A stretch of 64,000 nt of DNA from Desulfobacula sp. (lineage in GTDB: Bacteria > Desulfobacterota > Desulfobacteria > Desulfobacterales > Desulfobacteraceae): assembly GCF_030145145.1 (NCBI RefSeq), contig NZ_JAQYWD010000019.1, positions 1-64,000 of the forward strand, written 5' to 3'. The notes below the pieces were generated by a model. That model searched no databases. It saw nothing but the letters and a program-made list of their open reading frames with translations, and was not told the DNA's origin. Position numbers and translations under genes: made by a program. Below are positions 28,107 to 37,693 of this stretch, piece by piece. Position 1 is the first letter of the stretch. Each line of letters opens with the position of its first letter.

Positions 28107-28544
28107 ATGACTTCTGATCAAATGGAATGGGGAAAATCGGATCATCTGACATATCTGGAAATTCGAGGGGAGGCCTTTAACGAGAAAGATGCCACAAAAT
28201 TATCGAAAATAGAGCTGGTGTGTGCCGACTGCGGTCACCCTGTCACAACCGTGTCTCAAAGAATTGAAATCTGGGGCAGTCACGATTATACTTTTGGTAA
28301 CCTGGGGTATCCGGTCCGACTGGGGTGTTTCCTGGAAGCGCCGGGGTGTATCGGTGTGGAGCAGATTTCCCATGGATATTCATGGTTCAAAGGATATGCA
28401 TGGCAGATTCAGTTGTGCCAAAACTGCTATTTCCAGTTGGGCTGGAAATATATTTCTCCAGACAGCAGTTTTTTTGGCTTGATCTTTGGTGCGCTAAAAG
28501 AACAGGGCCCTTCCACAGATTCACTTATCAAAAAAACGCTCTAA
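28107..28544 (+). CDS. Bacterial cereblon-like CULT domain protein
   Basis: A 145-residue single-domain protein. Zinc ligands are CADCG near residue 39 and CQNC near 114. Between them comes the aromatic cage region: GCFLEAPGCIGVE, SWFKGYAWQIQLC and LGWKYIS. The three tryptophans of SWF, YAW and LGW are those that form the cyclic-imide (thalidomide-type) pocket in cereblon and in the bacterial CULT protein of Magnetospirillum. The natural bacterial function is unknown; cyclic imides or C-terminally cyclised peptides are the expected ligands. The 3' end overlaps the convergent threonine aldolase gene by 17 bp. Confidence 0.8.
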   Translation: MTSDQMEWGKSDHLTYLEIRGEAFNEKDATKLSKIELVCADCGHPVTTVSQRIEIWGSHDYTFGNLGYPVRLGCFLEAPGCIGVEQISHGYSWFKGYAWQIQLCQNCYFQLGWKYISPDSSFFGLIFGALKEQGPSTDSLIKKTL

Positions 28545-29535
28545 AGGCCTCAATGGTCTCTTCTATATCCTGCCTTGAAATATCCAGGTGGGTGACCAGT
28601 CTTAGATGATTGCTGTTATCGATACGGATTCCCTTTTCATTTAAAAACTGACCGAGGGATGCCATATCTGCTGTGATATCGGCAAAAAGGATATTGGTCT
28701 GAACACTGTCAACATCGATATGGATATCGTCAATGTCTGCCAGCCCTTTGGCCAGGGCTCGGGCAGTGTCATGGTCTTGTTCCAGACGTTGAATATTGTT
28801 TGAAAGGGCATAAATGCCCGCAGCAGCAAGGATGCCGGCCTGGCGCATGCCGCCCCCCAGAACCTTGCGCCATCGTCTGGCCTTATTAACCTGGTCCTTT
28901 GAACCACAGAGGACAGACCCCACCGGCGCCCCCAGACCTTTTGACAGGCAGCAGGAAATCGTGTCGAAATATTGGGTGATCTCTTTGACATCAACCTTGA
29001 GTTTTACGGCAGCATTAAAGACCCTTGCCCCATCAAGATGCAGCATCAGGCCATGGTCATCGGCAAATCGTCGGGCCGCTTTCAGGTAGTCCAGGGGCAA
29101 TACTTTGCCATCATGGGTATTTTCAAGGCAGAAAAGTCTGGTCCGGGCAAAATGGAAATTATCGGGTTTAATAAATTTGGATACTGTTTCAAGGTCCAGG
29201 GTGCCGTCTGCCTCAAAATTCAGGGGCTGGGGCTGAATACTGCCGAGGACTGCCGCACCACCGCCTTCATAGCAATAGGTATGGGCGTGCTGGCCCACAA
29301 TATACTCATCTCCCCTTTCACAATGGGTCAGCAGGGCCAGGAGATTGCTCTGGGTACCGCTGGTGCAGAAAATGGATCGTTGCGTTCCCAGCAATTTTGC
29401 GGCAAGGGTTTCCAGTTCATTGACGGTGGGATCTTCTCCATAAACATCGTCTCCCACAGGTGCCGCCAGCATGATGTCCCGCATGGCAGCCGAAGGCTGG
29501 GTCACGGTATCGCTTCTTAAATCAATGGGTTTCAT
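28528..29535 (-). CDS. ltaE: Low-specificity L-threonine aldolase
   Basis: A 335-residue PLP enzyme of the beta-eliminating lyase family, cleaving L-threonine or L-allo-threonine to glycine and acetaldehyde. The opening IDLRSDTVTQPSAAM, DDVYGEDPTVNELE and the PLP-lysine region CCLSKGLGAPVGSVLCG are diagnostic. Length is normal. The 93 bp to the following gene contain nothing notable. It is probably a single-gene unit. Confidence 0.93.
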   Translation of the reverse strand: MKPIDLRSDTVTQPSAAMRDIMLAAPVGDDVYGEDPTVNELETLAAKLLGTQRSIFCTSGTQSNLLALLTHCERGDEYIVGQHAHTYCYEGGGAAVLGSIQPQPLNFEADGTLDLETVSKFIKPDNFHFARTRLFCLENTHDGKVLPLDYLKAARRFADDHGLMLHLDGARVFNAAVKLKVDVKEITQYFDTISCCLSKGLGAPVGSVLCGSKDQVNKARRWRKVLGGGMRQAGILAAAGIYALSNNIQRLEQDHDTARALAKGLADIDDIHIDVDSVQTNILFADITADMASLGQFLNEKGIRIDNSNHLRLVTHLDISRQDIEETIEAFRAFF

Positions 29536-29628
29536 TCTTGGTTCAACTTTCTATAAATTCGGTTAAGGTTTATAGAGTTACCATGATTTGGCCATGATTT
29601 CAATACCTGCTGAGGACCGAAAGTTGCG

Positions 29629-30489
29629 TTATGCAGATATCAACGGGGCAATCCGGATATTGAAGTCATGGGTTAGCACAAGGGTTTTGCCCACGGATAT
29701 GAGGGCGCCTTTTATGAGTCCCATTTTTATATAGTGTTCGGCTTTGGTTAATGCCGTGGTCATGGCCTGGGTGATAGTGCTTGTTTTTAAATGACCCACT
29801 TTCACTGTAACCGGAATCCCTGAGATGTCGGTATAGGGGTCAATGGTTTGGGCCATGGCCTGGACAATGGCCTCATCCCTGGCAAAACAGGCATTGGCAA
29901 TGGCGGTTGCCGTGGCATCGGACAGGGCCGAGGTTTTCGCAAACGCTGTGACAGCAGAGGCAATTCCCCGGGTCAGGCTTCTGCCCCCCAACCCACTGGT
30001 ATTCACTCCCCAGGAAGGGTGCCGGGATGACAATTCCACAATATGGGAGATAGACGATTGTTGAATATGGGTCCTGATACCGACCCTGGCTGTTTCGTTT
30101 TCTGCCAGTCGTATGGCAATATCCCCTCCATTATTCACAATAACACGGCTCATTCCCCGGTTAAACAGCCAGTCAGCCACTGCATCGGAGATGCTGCCGG
30201 CAACGGCGGCCATGGGGGTCAGGTCTTTTTCTCCTGTGGCCATGACACTTTCCACCATAACCCGGGGGATGGGTGGTAACTCATCCGGCAGGTGACAGTG
30301 AACCTGCTTGAGAATGTCATGGTGGGCTGCCACCTGTTCCAGGCAGGCAAAAGCAAATTCAGCTGCCTTGAACGCCAGACGGGCCTGGGGTTGTTTGTGA
30401 TCCCATGCCTGAATAATGATCCGCATGGGACCGTTTTCAGCCATCACACCCGTTTGGTCTTCCAGCGTTACAATGAGTTGATCTGTCAT
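29629..30489 (-). CDS. UPF0280 family protein
   Basis: A 286-residue protein of the uncharacterised UPF0280 family, related in fold to ApbE-like flavinylation proteins. SVMATGEKDLTPMAAVAGSI near residue 80 and VNNGGDIAIRL near 140 are the conserved stretches. The ATG overlaps the stop of the 6-hydroxynicotinate reductase gene by 4 bp, so the two are coupled. Its location at the end of a nicotinate degradation operon suggests a helper for the reductase, perhaps in flavin or cofactor attachment. This is inference. Confidence 0.8.
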   Translation of the reverse strand: MTDQLIVTLEDQTGVMAENGPMRIIIQAWDHKQPQARLAFKAAEFAFACLEQVAAHHDILKQVHCHLPDELPPIPRVMVESVMATGEKDLTPMAAVAGSISDAVADWLFNRGMSRVIVNNGGDIAIRLAENETARVGIRTHIQQSSISHIVELSSRHPSWGVNTSGLGGRSLTRGIASAVTAFAKTSALSDATATAIANACFARDEAIVQAMAQTIDPYTDISGIPVTVKVGHLKTSTITQAMTTALTKAEHYIKMGLIKGALISVGKTLVLTHDFNIRIAPLISA

Positions 30490-32009
30490 GGGGAAGACAG
30501 GTTGTCCGGTTCTTGTGCCGTAAAGGGTTTCATGGCCTCAATATGTCCGCCAATGGCCTCATAGTCCGTTGTCGTCATGGTATATTCCACCGGACATATG
30601 GTCGCAGGTGTCGGTGTCCAATAGAACGCGCCTGATTTTACCCGGTTCACATCCACGATAAAAGAGATACCGCCGCCGGGCATGACAAACGTCTGGGCGC
30701 CCCCGATGGTGAGGTTGGCCCGGCAATCCTGCACTGCCCGGGTCAGTTTAATGGGAAATTTCGTTACACCGGCCCTGGCACTGCCACCGGTCCCGGCCGT
30801 GTACATGGCCGACACCAGGGAGGGTTCACAAGAATCTCCAATGGTTTTAAGGGCAAATTTGGCCTTGTCCGTCAGGGGAATGCTATCAAGTCCGCCCTGG
30901 TGGTCGACCTTGAACATGGCCATGTTCTGGCCGGTTGTTTCTGTAATGAGCAGGGTCAACCCTTCCCTGGCAATGGAAAGATCAATGGATTTGACAATAT
31001 CCTCGGGATGTTGGATAGAGGTGGATCCCCATCCGGTACCATGATCTCCAAAATATCGACCCGGCGTACTTTTCTGAAATTTAATCGAGATACCGGAAGG
31101 CTTGACACCGGCATAACTGCCTGCCACATGTTCACTCATAAGCCCTGTGACATGGGAATCCAGGACAATAACCTCATCTGCCACACTGCTGAGCAACGGG
31201 GTAAAAATTCCCAGCATGGCGCTGCCGCATCCCACCCTCATTTTCCCGGCGGATTTGCCATTGATCATTGGCGGTTTTCCCACCTGGAGTTTGAGCCGGC
31301 TCCCGTTTTCAATTTTCAGTTTCACTTCTTTTTTGTTGGCAATATCCGTGATGGTTCTGGCCACCACAAATCCATTTTCCCCGGTGAGCCGGTTTACCCC
31401 CCCGATGTGGAGCATCTTGGACCCGTATTGTTCGGTTTCAACCATTCCCACAACTCTTTTTCCCACAAGAATAGCAGCACCTTCTGCACCGATGTTCACG
31501 TCTGTATCCACTTTAACCAGGACAGAGCTGTAACTCAACGGGACCTCGGTGACAACGGTGACCACATCAACGTCATTTCGTCGTTCACTCACAATATAGG
31601 GTGCCGGTTTGCAGCAGGGGTAGGTGGTGCCCGATCCAATAGCCGTGATAACCGGGTGCCGTATGGCTTCTAAAGGTTCCGGTCCCACTTGGTCTTTGAC
31701 ATCATCAAAGGTGTGAACCGGTGTTGTCCTTACCAGCACCCCGTTTTCATTGATATATCGCTGGCACGCCCCCAGAGCATCGGCAGGCACCCGGCATTTG
31801 ATGGGGCAGGCATCACAGGCAATACTTCCCTGGGGGGCATCATCGGTGGCAATGACGGCATTTTCAGGACATACCCGGAAACAGACATTACAATGGGTAC
31901 ACCTTACCGTATCAATTTTTGCTTTTTTCTTGACAATGGTTACGGCTTCAACCGGGCAGTCCCTCACGCAGAAACCGCATCCGCTACATAATTCCGGGTT
32001 GATTTGCAC
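30486..32009 (-). CDS. hnr: 6-Hydroxynicotinate reductase-like ferredoxin-domain protein
   Basis: A 507-residue protein beginning with two [4Fe-4S] ferredoxin motifs, CSGCGFCVRDCP (residues 8-19) and CTHCNVCFRVCP (residues 37-48), followed by a long domain of the type seen in 6-hydroxynicotinate reductase of Eubacterium barkeri. That enzyme uses reduced ferredoxin to convert 6-hydroxynicotinate to 1,4,5,6-tetrahydro-6-oxonicotinate. The assignment rests on family resemblance plus the adjacent enamidase and nicotinate dehydrogenase genes, which supply the next and previous steps. Confidence 0.8.
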   Translation of the reverse strand: MQINPELCSGCGFCVRDCPVEAVTIVKKKAKIDTVRCTHCNVCFRVCPENAVIATDDAPQGSIACDACPIKCRVPADALGACQRYINENGVLVRTTPVHTFDDVKDQVGPEPLEAIRHPVITAIGSGTTYPCCKPAPYIVSERRNDVDVVTVVTEVPLSYSSVLVKVDTDVNIGAEGAAILVGKRVVGMVETEQYGSKMLHIGGVNRLTGENGFVVARTITDIANKKEVKLKIENGSRLKLQVGKPPMINGKSAGKMRVGCGSAMLGIFTPLLSSVADEVIVLDSHVTGLMSEHVAGSYAGVKPSGISIKFQKSTPGRYFGDHGTGWGSTSIQHPEDIVKSIDLSIAREGLTLLITETTGQNMAMFKVDHQGGLDSIPLTDKAKFALKTIGDSCEPSLVSAMYTAGTGGSARAGVTKFPIKLTRAVQDCRANLTIGGAQTFVMPGGGISFIVDVNRVKSGAFYWTPTPATICPVEYTMTTTDYEAIGGHIEAMKPFTAQEPDNLSSP

Positions 32010-32048
32010 AACACTTCTCCTGAAGGTCCATGAGTATCATGGCCAATG

Positions 32049-33209
32049 CTATAGGATAATGGGTTTACGGGTCGCCGGGGGCGTGTTCCGGCTGGTGTTC
32101 ACCACAATTTTACCATCGACCAGGACCATGGCCACACCCGGTACATCACCCGCCTTAATGGCTGACAAAGCGTCTTTCCCCACGGATCCCATGGGGCTGT
32201 CCATGATCACAAGATCGGCTTCTTTGCCCGCTTCAATCACCCCCCGGTGGAGCTTATGGATCCGGGCGGTGTTACCGGTGGCCATGCAAATGGCCTGTTC
32301 CGGCGTAATGGACGTCAAGCTTGCCAGGTGGTTAATCACCCGGAGAACACCCAGGGGAACGACCCCGGTGCCCGAAGGTGCATCATTTCCAATGATCACC
32401 CGGTCCAGGACATCTTTTTCCGCAAAGAGTTTTCCGGCTTTAACGGCGATGAGGGGATTGCCGCAATGGACAATTTCCAGTGCCATATCACTGTTTTCCA
32501 CCAGTTTTTCGATTTCTTCAAAGGAAACAGCCGTGGGGCCCCCATTGACATGGGAGGCAATATCCGGATTCGTCTGCATCACCATTTCAGCCGTGACGGT
32601 GCTGCTGCCCGGGATAGAGGTTCCGCCGGTATGCATCATGATGGTCATGTTGCATTCCCTGGCCCATTTGACCATGGGTGATGCATCTTCCGGGGTTTTA
32701 ACCGATCCCAGTCCTATTTCACCGACAATGTGAACCCCTTCTTTGGCCATTTCCATAAAATCTTCCCGGACCAGCCCTTTTTCCAAGATAACGGCACCGC
32801 CTTCAACTTTGGCACCCCCGGGTCTGAAATTGGCAAAGGATTTAGACGCAAGGATTGCCAGGGCTTTCACACCGGCAGGGTCTTTGGGACGTCCCTTCAG
32901 ATGGACTTCTCCTGCGGAAATCATGGTGGTGACACCGCCATGAAGCTCACTTTCGATGAATCCGGACTGATTCTGGCGGGAGGTATAATCCCCCAGGATC
33001 GTGTGACAGTGGGAATCAATCAGACCCGGGGTGACAGTGGTGCCATTGCAGTCAATGGTTGTTTCGGCAGTCACCTGCCCAAAATCCTCTAATTTCCCTA
33101 CCTTTGCTATTTTCCCGTCTTGAATCAGGATGGCATTCCCTTCAAGAATCGGATGCTGAATATCACCACTCACAATGGTACCAATATTATTAATCAGAAC
33201 GCTAGACAT
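32049..33209 (-). CDS. ena: Enamidase (amidohydrolase family)
   Basis: A 386-residue metal-dependent amidohydrolase, the same length as Eubacterium barkeri enamidase. It converts tetrahydro-6-oxonicotinate to 2-formylglutarate and ammonium. Metal-binding HCH lies in GLIDSHCHTILGDY near residue 65; MHTGGTS and EIVHCGNPL give further histidines, and IGNDAPSGTG supplies the catalytic Asp. The start was set at ATG 33209 (MSSVLINNIG) after AAGGAGAAAAACGATC; an upstream in-frame ATG adds 15 unlikely residues. It sits directly between the reductase and the nicotinamidase. Confidence 0.85.
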   Translation of the reverse strand: MSSVLINNIGTIVSGDIQHPILEGNAILIQDGKIAKVGKLEDFGQVTAETTIDCNGTTVTPGLIDSHCHTILGDYTSRQNQSGFIESELHGGVTTMISAGEVHLKGRPKDPAGVKALAILASKSFANFRPGGAKVEGGAVILEKGLVREDFMEMAKEGVHIVGEIGLGSVKTPEDASPMVKWARECNMTIMMHTGGTSIPGSSTVTAEMVMQTNPDIASHVNGGPTAVSFEEIEKLVENSDMALEIVHCGNPLIAVKAGKLFAEKDVLDRVIIGNDAPSGTGVVPLGVLRVINHLASLTSITPEQAICMATGNTARIHKLHRGVIEAGKEADLVIMDSPMGSVGKDALSAIKAGDVPGVAMVLVDGKIVVNTSRNTPPATRKPIIL

Positions 33210-33313
33210 GATCGTTTTTCTCCTTATTCCTTGTTTACAGGGGCCCCAGGACAAGCATGGAGATGGCTTTTCCCCTTAAACCGTCTGAAACCCCTTACAT
33301 CCCGGCAGGTGCC

Positions 33314-34018
33314 TTACAACGGCAGTGCCTTTACCAGGGTGATCCCTTTATCCTTCATTTCCTGTAATGCTTTTACGGATGTGTCCGGGGCGACCCCCTT
33401 ACACAATTCTTCTATGACGGTAACATCGTATCCGGCCTGGACAGCATCTATCGCCGTTGCCTTCACGCAATAGTCTGTGGCGATACCGTAAACAATGAGC
33501 TTTTGCACCCCATTTCTTTTCAGGATTGAATCCATCTCTGTTTTTGCCCCGCCGTCATCTTGGAAACCCGAGTAGCTGTCATATTTAGGATCTTTTCCCT
33601 TTTTTACGACAGCCATGAAGCGGTTGTTGTCCACCAGTACCCTGGCATTTTCCGTTCCCTGCACACAATGGGGCGGCCACAAGACCTGGGTTCTTCCATC
33701 GACCTGGATGACTTCAAAGGGTTTTTTGCCCGGATGGTTGGAAAAAAATGACATATGATCTGCCGGATGCCAGTCCTGGGTAGCAAAGATGAGGTATCCT
33801 TTTTCGCTGAGGGCCCGGGTTGCTGCCTTTACTTTATCCACAAAGGCCTTATCAGACCCATTAACGGCCAGGGAGCCGTTTTTCCATGTGGTAAAATCAC
33901 CCTGCATATCCACCACAATAACCCCTGTGGTTTCACCGGCAACGGATGGGGTTGCGTGAAAGGCCAGAAATCCTCCGCCAAAAAACACTGCTGCGATAAT
34001 TAAAATGATGTGTTTCAT
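33314..34018 (-). CDS. Exported nicotinamidase/pyrazinamidase (PncA-like)
   Basis: A 234-residue isochorismatase-fold amidase that hydrolyses nicotinamide to nicotinate. Catalytic Asp is in VVDMQGDF, metal ligands in TQDWHPADHMSF, and the catalytic Cys in GIATDYCVKATA. Unlike usual PncA it has an N-terminal signal peptide (KHIILIIAAVFFGGGFLAF, cleavage near VAG), so it should work in the periplasm. AAAGGAGATTTGGTT precedes ATG 34018; the ATG at 34051 is less likely. Its place in the nicotinate operon indicates extracellular nicotinamide use rather than NAD salvage. Confidence 0.88.
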   Translation of the reverse strand: MKHIILIIAAVFFGGGFLAFHATPSVAGETTGVIVVDMQGDFTTWKNGSLAVNGSDKAFVDKVKAATRALSEKGYLIFATQDWHPADHMSFFSNHPGKKPFEVIQVDGRTQVLWPPHCVQGTENARVLVDNNRFMAVVKKGKDPKYDSYSGFQDDGGAKTEMDSILKRNGVQKLIVYGIATDYCVKATAIDAVQAGYDVTVIEELCKGVAPDTSVKALQEMKDKGITLVKALPL

Positions 34019-34060
34019 AACCAAATCTCCTTTTTTTACGGTTAAGGTCAACGGAATACG

Positions 34061-36343
34061 TTACATTTTTTCCTCTGGACCAAAATGACCCGAGTCGATG
34101 CTTGCCTGTAACACACTTTCCAGGTCTGCCGGCAGGCTGTATAGCCGCTTGCCCAGGGCATGGCTCACTGCATTCAGGATGGCGGGTGCCGTGGGGATCA
34201 ATGCGGGTTCCCCCACTCCTTTGGCGCCAAAAGGCCCTGTGGGTTCAACAGATTCGACGATAATGGGAATCACTTCCGGCATATCTGCACAGGTGGGGAT
34301 ATGATAATCTTTCATGGAAAGGGTTTTGCCGAATTCAAACGCTTCCATCAGGGCAAACCCGACCCCCATGGCAACCCCCCCGCAAATCTGACCGATCACA
34401 TTTTCAGGATGAATGGCCCGGCCCACATCGTGGGCTGCCACGATCTTTTTGACACTCACCTGCCCTGTAAGGACATCCACTTCCACCAGGGCCAGGTGAC
34501 AGGCAAAGGCATAGGTGGCATAGGGTGATCCCTGGCCGGTTTCAAGATCCAATGGTATGGTTTCAGGATCAAAGTATCCCTGCCAGGACAGGGAGACCCC
34601 TTTTTCGTGTATCCTTTTGGCAAGCCAGTCAAAGGCCACGGATCGTTCAGGGTGGCCGGCAATCTGCAGACTGTGATCTCCAAACGACAAAGCCGTTTTG
34701 GACACTTTAAGCTTGTTGGCCCCTTCCGTCAAAAGAACCCGGGCCAGCTGTTCTGCGGCATCCTTCACCGCGTTTCCGGAAATATAGGTCTGGCGGCTGG
34801 CGGACGTGGCACCGGCATTGGTGGTGAATTTAGTGTCGCCCACCACCAGTTGAATGGCTTCCGGGGCAATCCCCAGTACTTCCCCGGCCACCTGGGTCAA
34901 GATAGTGGAAGACCCCTGACCGATGTCGGCACACCCGGTATACAGGATCACCCTGCCGTTTTGATCCAGTTCAATCCGGGCGGTGGATGGATTTTGAACC
35001 CCTGTATTACCAATACCGTACCACATGCCGCCAATTCCAATGCCCCGTTTTGTAAAGGGGGTTGTTTTTTCAGTTACCCAGTTCGTTAATGCCTCTTCAT
35101 AATAGGGCATTATTTTTTCCAGGCACTCTGGGTAGCCCACGCTGTCTATCAGCTGCTGGCCGGTACCGTTGATTGATCCTTTTTTAAACCCATTGAGCAT
35201 TCGGATCTCCATGGGATCCATTCCCAGTTTTTTCGCCAGGAGATCCATTTGGCTTTCATGGGCAAAGGCCATCTGGGGCGCACCAAACCCCCTCATTGCC
35301 CCACAGAAGGGTTGATTGGTGTAAATACAGGCGCATTCAATATCCACATGGTCAATTTCGTAGGGCCCCGTACCGTGGACAGCTGACCGGCTGGCCACGG
35401 CAATGCCGTAGGATCCATAAGCGCCTGTATTACAATATGCCCGTATGTGAATGGCCTTGAGTTTCCCGTTTTTATCCGCTCCGGTTTTCATATGAATGGT
35501 AAACGGATGACGTTTGGCCGTGGCCAGATAGGATTCTTCCCGGGTGTAAACATAGCGGACCGGCTGTTTCAGGTGATAAAGGGCAAGGCCGATAAAGCCC
35601 TGGACATTCAGATCCAGTTTGGAGCCGAATCCACCGCCGGTGGCGGCCTGGATAATCCTGACCTGATCATCTTTCAGGCCCAGGAATCCCTGGACCTCCT
35701 TGTGGTCATAGTGGGGATTCTGGGTGGAGGCATAGATCACCAGGGTTCCATCTTCATCCACATATCCGGCTCCGGCATCCGGCTCGATATAATTGTGCTC
35801 AACCGCATGGGTCATATATTTTTTTTCAATGATGGTATGACACGTCTCAAATGCTGTCCCGGCATCCCCTTTCTTTATCCTGCGCGTAAAAAGCGTGTTG
35901 CCTTTTTTATGTATTTTTGGCGCCCCCGGGGCCAGGGCCGCCTCAATGTCAAAGATTGGTTCAAGATCCGTGTAGGTGACATTGATCACCTTTATTGCTT
36001 GCCGTGCTATCTCATCGGTCTGTGCCGCCACAAGGGCCACGGGGTCTGCCAACGAACGGACTTTGTCATGGGCCAGCAGGGGTTGATCCTTGTTAATGAT
36101 GCCCATCAGATTTTTACCCGGGATATCAGCGGCAGTAAAAACATTAACCACACCCGGGATTTTCAGCGCATCCGAGACATCTATCTTATCGATCACGGCG
36201 TGGTGACGGCTGCTTCTCAACACTTTGAGGCTTAAGGCATCTTTCAGGGCGATATCGGCACAGAAGTTAGCCTGCCCCGTTAGTTTTTCCACGATATCCC
36301 GGCGTTGAATATTTTTACCTATTGAGTTGTATTCTGATTTCAT
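34061..36343 (-). CDS. Nicotinate dehydrogenase-type molybdopterin subunit (xanthine dehydrogenase family)
   Basis: A 760-residue large subunit of a molybdenum hydroxylase. Motifs visible: GGGFGSKLDLNVQGF (Mo-pterin binding), CGAMRGFGAPQMAFAHE (active-site Arg region), GQGSSTILTQVAGEVLG, and the catalytic Glu in GAKGVGEPALIP near the C-terminus. In nicotinate degraders such an enzyme hydroxylates nicotinate at C6. The E. barkeri enzyme splits this subunit in two (NdhL/NdhM) and carries labile selenium; here it is a single chain. The substrate is inferred from neighbours. It overlaps the FAD subunit gene by 4 bp. Confidence 0.85.
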   Translation of the reverse strand: MKSEYNSIGKNIQRRDIVEKLTGQANFCADIALKDALSLKVLRSSRHHAVIDKIDVSDALKIPGVVNVFTAADIPGKNLMGIINKDQPLLAHDKVRSLADPVALVAAQTDEIARQAIKVINVTYTDLEPIFDIEAALAPGAPKIHKKGNTLFTRRIKKGDAGTAFETCHTIIEKKYMTHAVEHNYIEPDAGAGYVDEDGTLVIYASTQNPHYDHKEVQGFLGLKDDQVRIIQAATGGGFGSKLDLNVQGFIGLALYHLKQPVRYVYTREESYLATAKRHPFTIHMKTGADKNGKLKAIHIRAYCNTGAYGSYGIAVASRSAVHGTGPYEIDHVDIECACIYTNQPFCGAMRGFGAPQMAFAHESQMDLLAKKLGMDPMEIRMLNGFKKGSINGTGQQLIDSVGYPECLEKIMPYYEEALTNWVTEKTTPFTKRGIGIGGMWYGIGNTGVQNPSTARIELDQNGRVILYTGCADIGQGSSTILTQVAGEVLGIAPEAIQLVVGDTKFTTNAGATSASRQTYISGNAVKDAAEQLARVLLTEGANKLKVSKTALSFGDHSLQIAGHPERSVAFDWLAKRIHEKGVSLSWQGYFDPETIPLDLETGQGSPYATYAFACHLALVEVDVLTGQVSVKKIVAAHDVGRAIHPENVIGQICGGVAMGVGFALMEAFEFGKTLSMKDYHIPTCADMPEVIPIIVESVEPTGPFGAKGVGEPALIPTAPAILNAVSHALGKRLYSLPADLESVLQASIDSGHFGPEEKM

Positions 36344-37194
36344 GATCCCACCATCGGAAATAAGATTCGCATGAAAAGGCCTTGCACGGCAGGCTTTTTA
36401 TAGATCGTTGAAGACCGGTTTCCTGTAATTTCAATCATCCGTTCAGCCAGAAGTCCGCCGGCTTCCCATAACAGTTCCCGGGTCGGGACTTTCCCTGTCA
36501 AAAAGGCTTCCACCGCTCCCATACTGCAGGGAACCGGTGTGCAGGCACCCAGGGCCAGTTTAAGAAAGGATATCCTGCCGGTGCTGTCTTTTTTTACAAA
36601 CGCGGCCATACTCATCCTGGAGATGGCCAGTTCCTTTCTTCTGCCGATTTTCTGAAAATCAGCATACCCGTCCTGATAGGGGGTAAGAATGAATTTAACG
36701 ATGATCTGTTGGGGCGTTAGAGAAGACATATAAGCGCTTGTGGCCATCTGTTCCATTGGGATATGTTGGATCCCTTTTTTATCTGCCACAAGCGCAATGG
36801 CGTCATGGAGAAGCAACGAAGGGACAGTATCGCCGCAGGGGGAAGAATGGGCCACGTTGCCGCCAATGGTTGCGATATTTCGAATCTGCCTGGCGGCAAA
36901 GTTTACAGCGGATTTTTGAAGTGCCAGGGCATTTGATGCCAGGAGGGCTGAGGTATATATTTCAGAAAGGGTAACGCCGGAACCCACACAAAGGTCTCGA
37001 CCATTGAGTTCAATCCCCTTTAATTCATCCAGCCGACTGATATCGAGCAGATATTTTTTATCCAGTTTCCCGGATTTTACATCAATCATGACGTCAGTCC
37101 CCCCGGCAATGATCGCTGTGTCTTGTCCATTGTCCCATAAAAAATCGAGGGCCTCTGGCAGATTATCGGGTCGTATGTATTTAAAATCAGCCAT
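36340..37194 (-). CDS. FAD-binding subunit of molybdenum hydroxylase
   Basis: A 284-residue medium subunit, CoxM/NdhF type. FAD-binding motifs AIIAGGTDVMIDVKSGKL near residue 30 and IATIGGNVAHSSPCGDTVPSLL near residue 110 are intact, and the C-terminal CO dehydrogenase flavoprotein domain is present. It relays electrons from the Fe-S subunit to the physiological acceptor. It overlaps both neighbours (8 bp with the Fe-S gene, 4 bp with the Mo gene), as expected for a coupled three-subunit enzyme. Confidence 0.92.
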   Translation of the reverse strand: MADFKYIRPDNLPEALDFLWDNGQDTAIIAGGTDVMIDVKSGKLDKKYLLDISRLDELKGIELNGRDLCVGSGVTLSEIYTSALLASNALALQKSAVNFAARQIRNIATIGGNVAHSSPCGDTVPSLLLHDAIALVADKKGIQHIPMEQMATSAYMSSLTPQQIIVKFILTPYQDGYADFQKIGRRKELAISRMSMAAFVKKDSTGRISFLKLALGACTPVPCSMGAVEAFLTGKVPTRELLWEAGGLLAERMIEITGNRSSTIYKKPAVQGLFMRILFPMVGS

Positions 37195-37693
37195 TTTTTC
37201 CCCCTGTTATCCTGTCGTCCCGTGAAGCCGTTGCAGCAGCCTTTACTGAAGCAAAAATCTGCTGGTATCCTGTGCACCTGCAAAGATTACCGGCAAGGGC
37301 TTTGGAAATTTCTTCAGTGTCAGGATCAGGATTTTCCTCCAGCAGAGCATGGGTACTCATCAGTATGCCGGGGGTGCAAAAGCCGCATTGAACCCCATGG
37401 TTTTTCATAAATTGCTCCTGAAGGGGAGCCAGGCTCGCCTCGGTGGCAAGCCCTTCCACGGTCAATACCTTTGTGCCGTCCAATTGGGCACCCAGCATGA
37501 GACAGGAATTAACAGACTTGCCGTCAACAACAATGGTACATGCCCCACACTCGCCGATACCACACCCTTCCTTGGTTCCCGTTAATCCCAGCAGGGACCG
37601 GATCACCTCAAGGGCTGTTATATCAGCAGGGATGTCCAGGGTATGTTCCTGCCCGTTTATCTCAAATGTCATGTGAACCCTGTGGATATTCAT
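37187..37693 (-). CDS. 2 x [2Fe-2S] subunit of molybdenum hydroxylase
   Basis: A 168-residue small subunit. The N-terminal plant-type cluster motif CGIGECGACTIVVDGKSVNSC lies near residues 43-63; the C-terminal cluster motif is CGFCTPG near residue 100 and CRCTGY near residue 138. It carries electrons from the molybdenum centre to FAD. The start overlaps the preceding stop as TAATG. Length and motif order are standard. Confidence 0.94.
   Translation of the reverse strand: MNIHRVHMTFEINGQEHTLDIPADITALEVIRSLLGLTGTKEGCGIGECGACTIVVDGKSVNSCLMLGAQLDGTKVLTVEGLATEASLAPLQEQFMKNHGVQCGFCTPGILMSTHALLEENPDPDTEEISKALAGNLCRCTGYQQIFASVKAAATASRDDRITGGKNG

Noticed and set aside
35447-36235. Long plus-strand open frame (262 codons) opposite the molybdopterin subunit
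   Set aside because: Antisense shadow of a conserved 760-residue gene; composition is biased and no motif is present. The same applies to the other long plus-strand frames across 29-62 kb.
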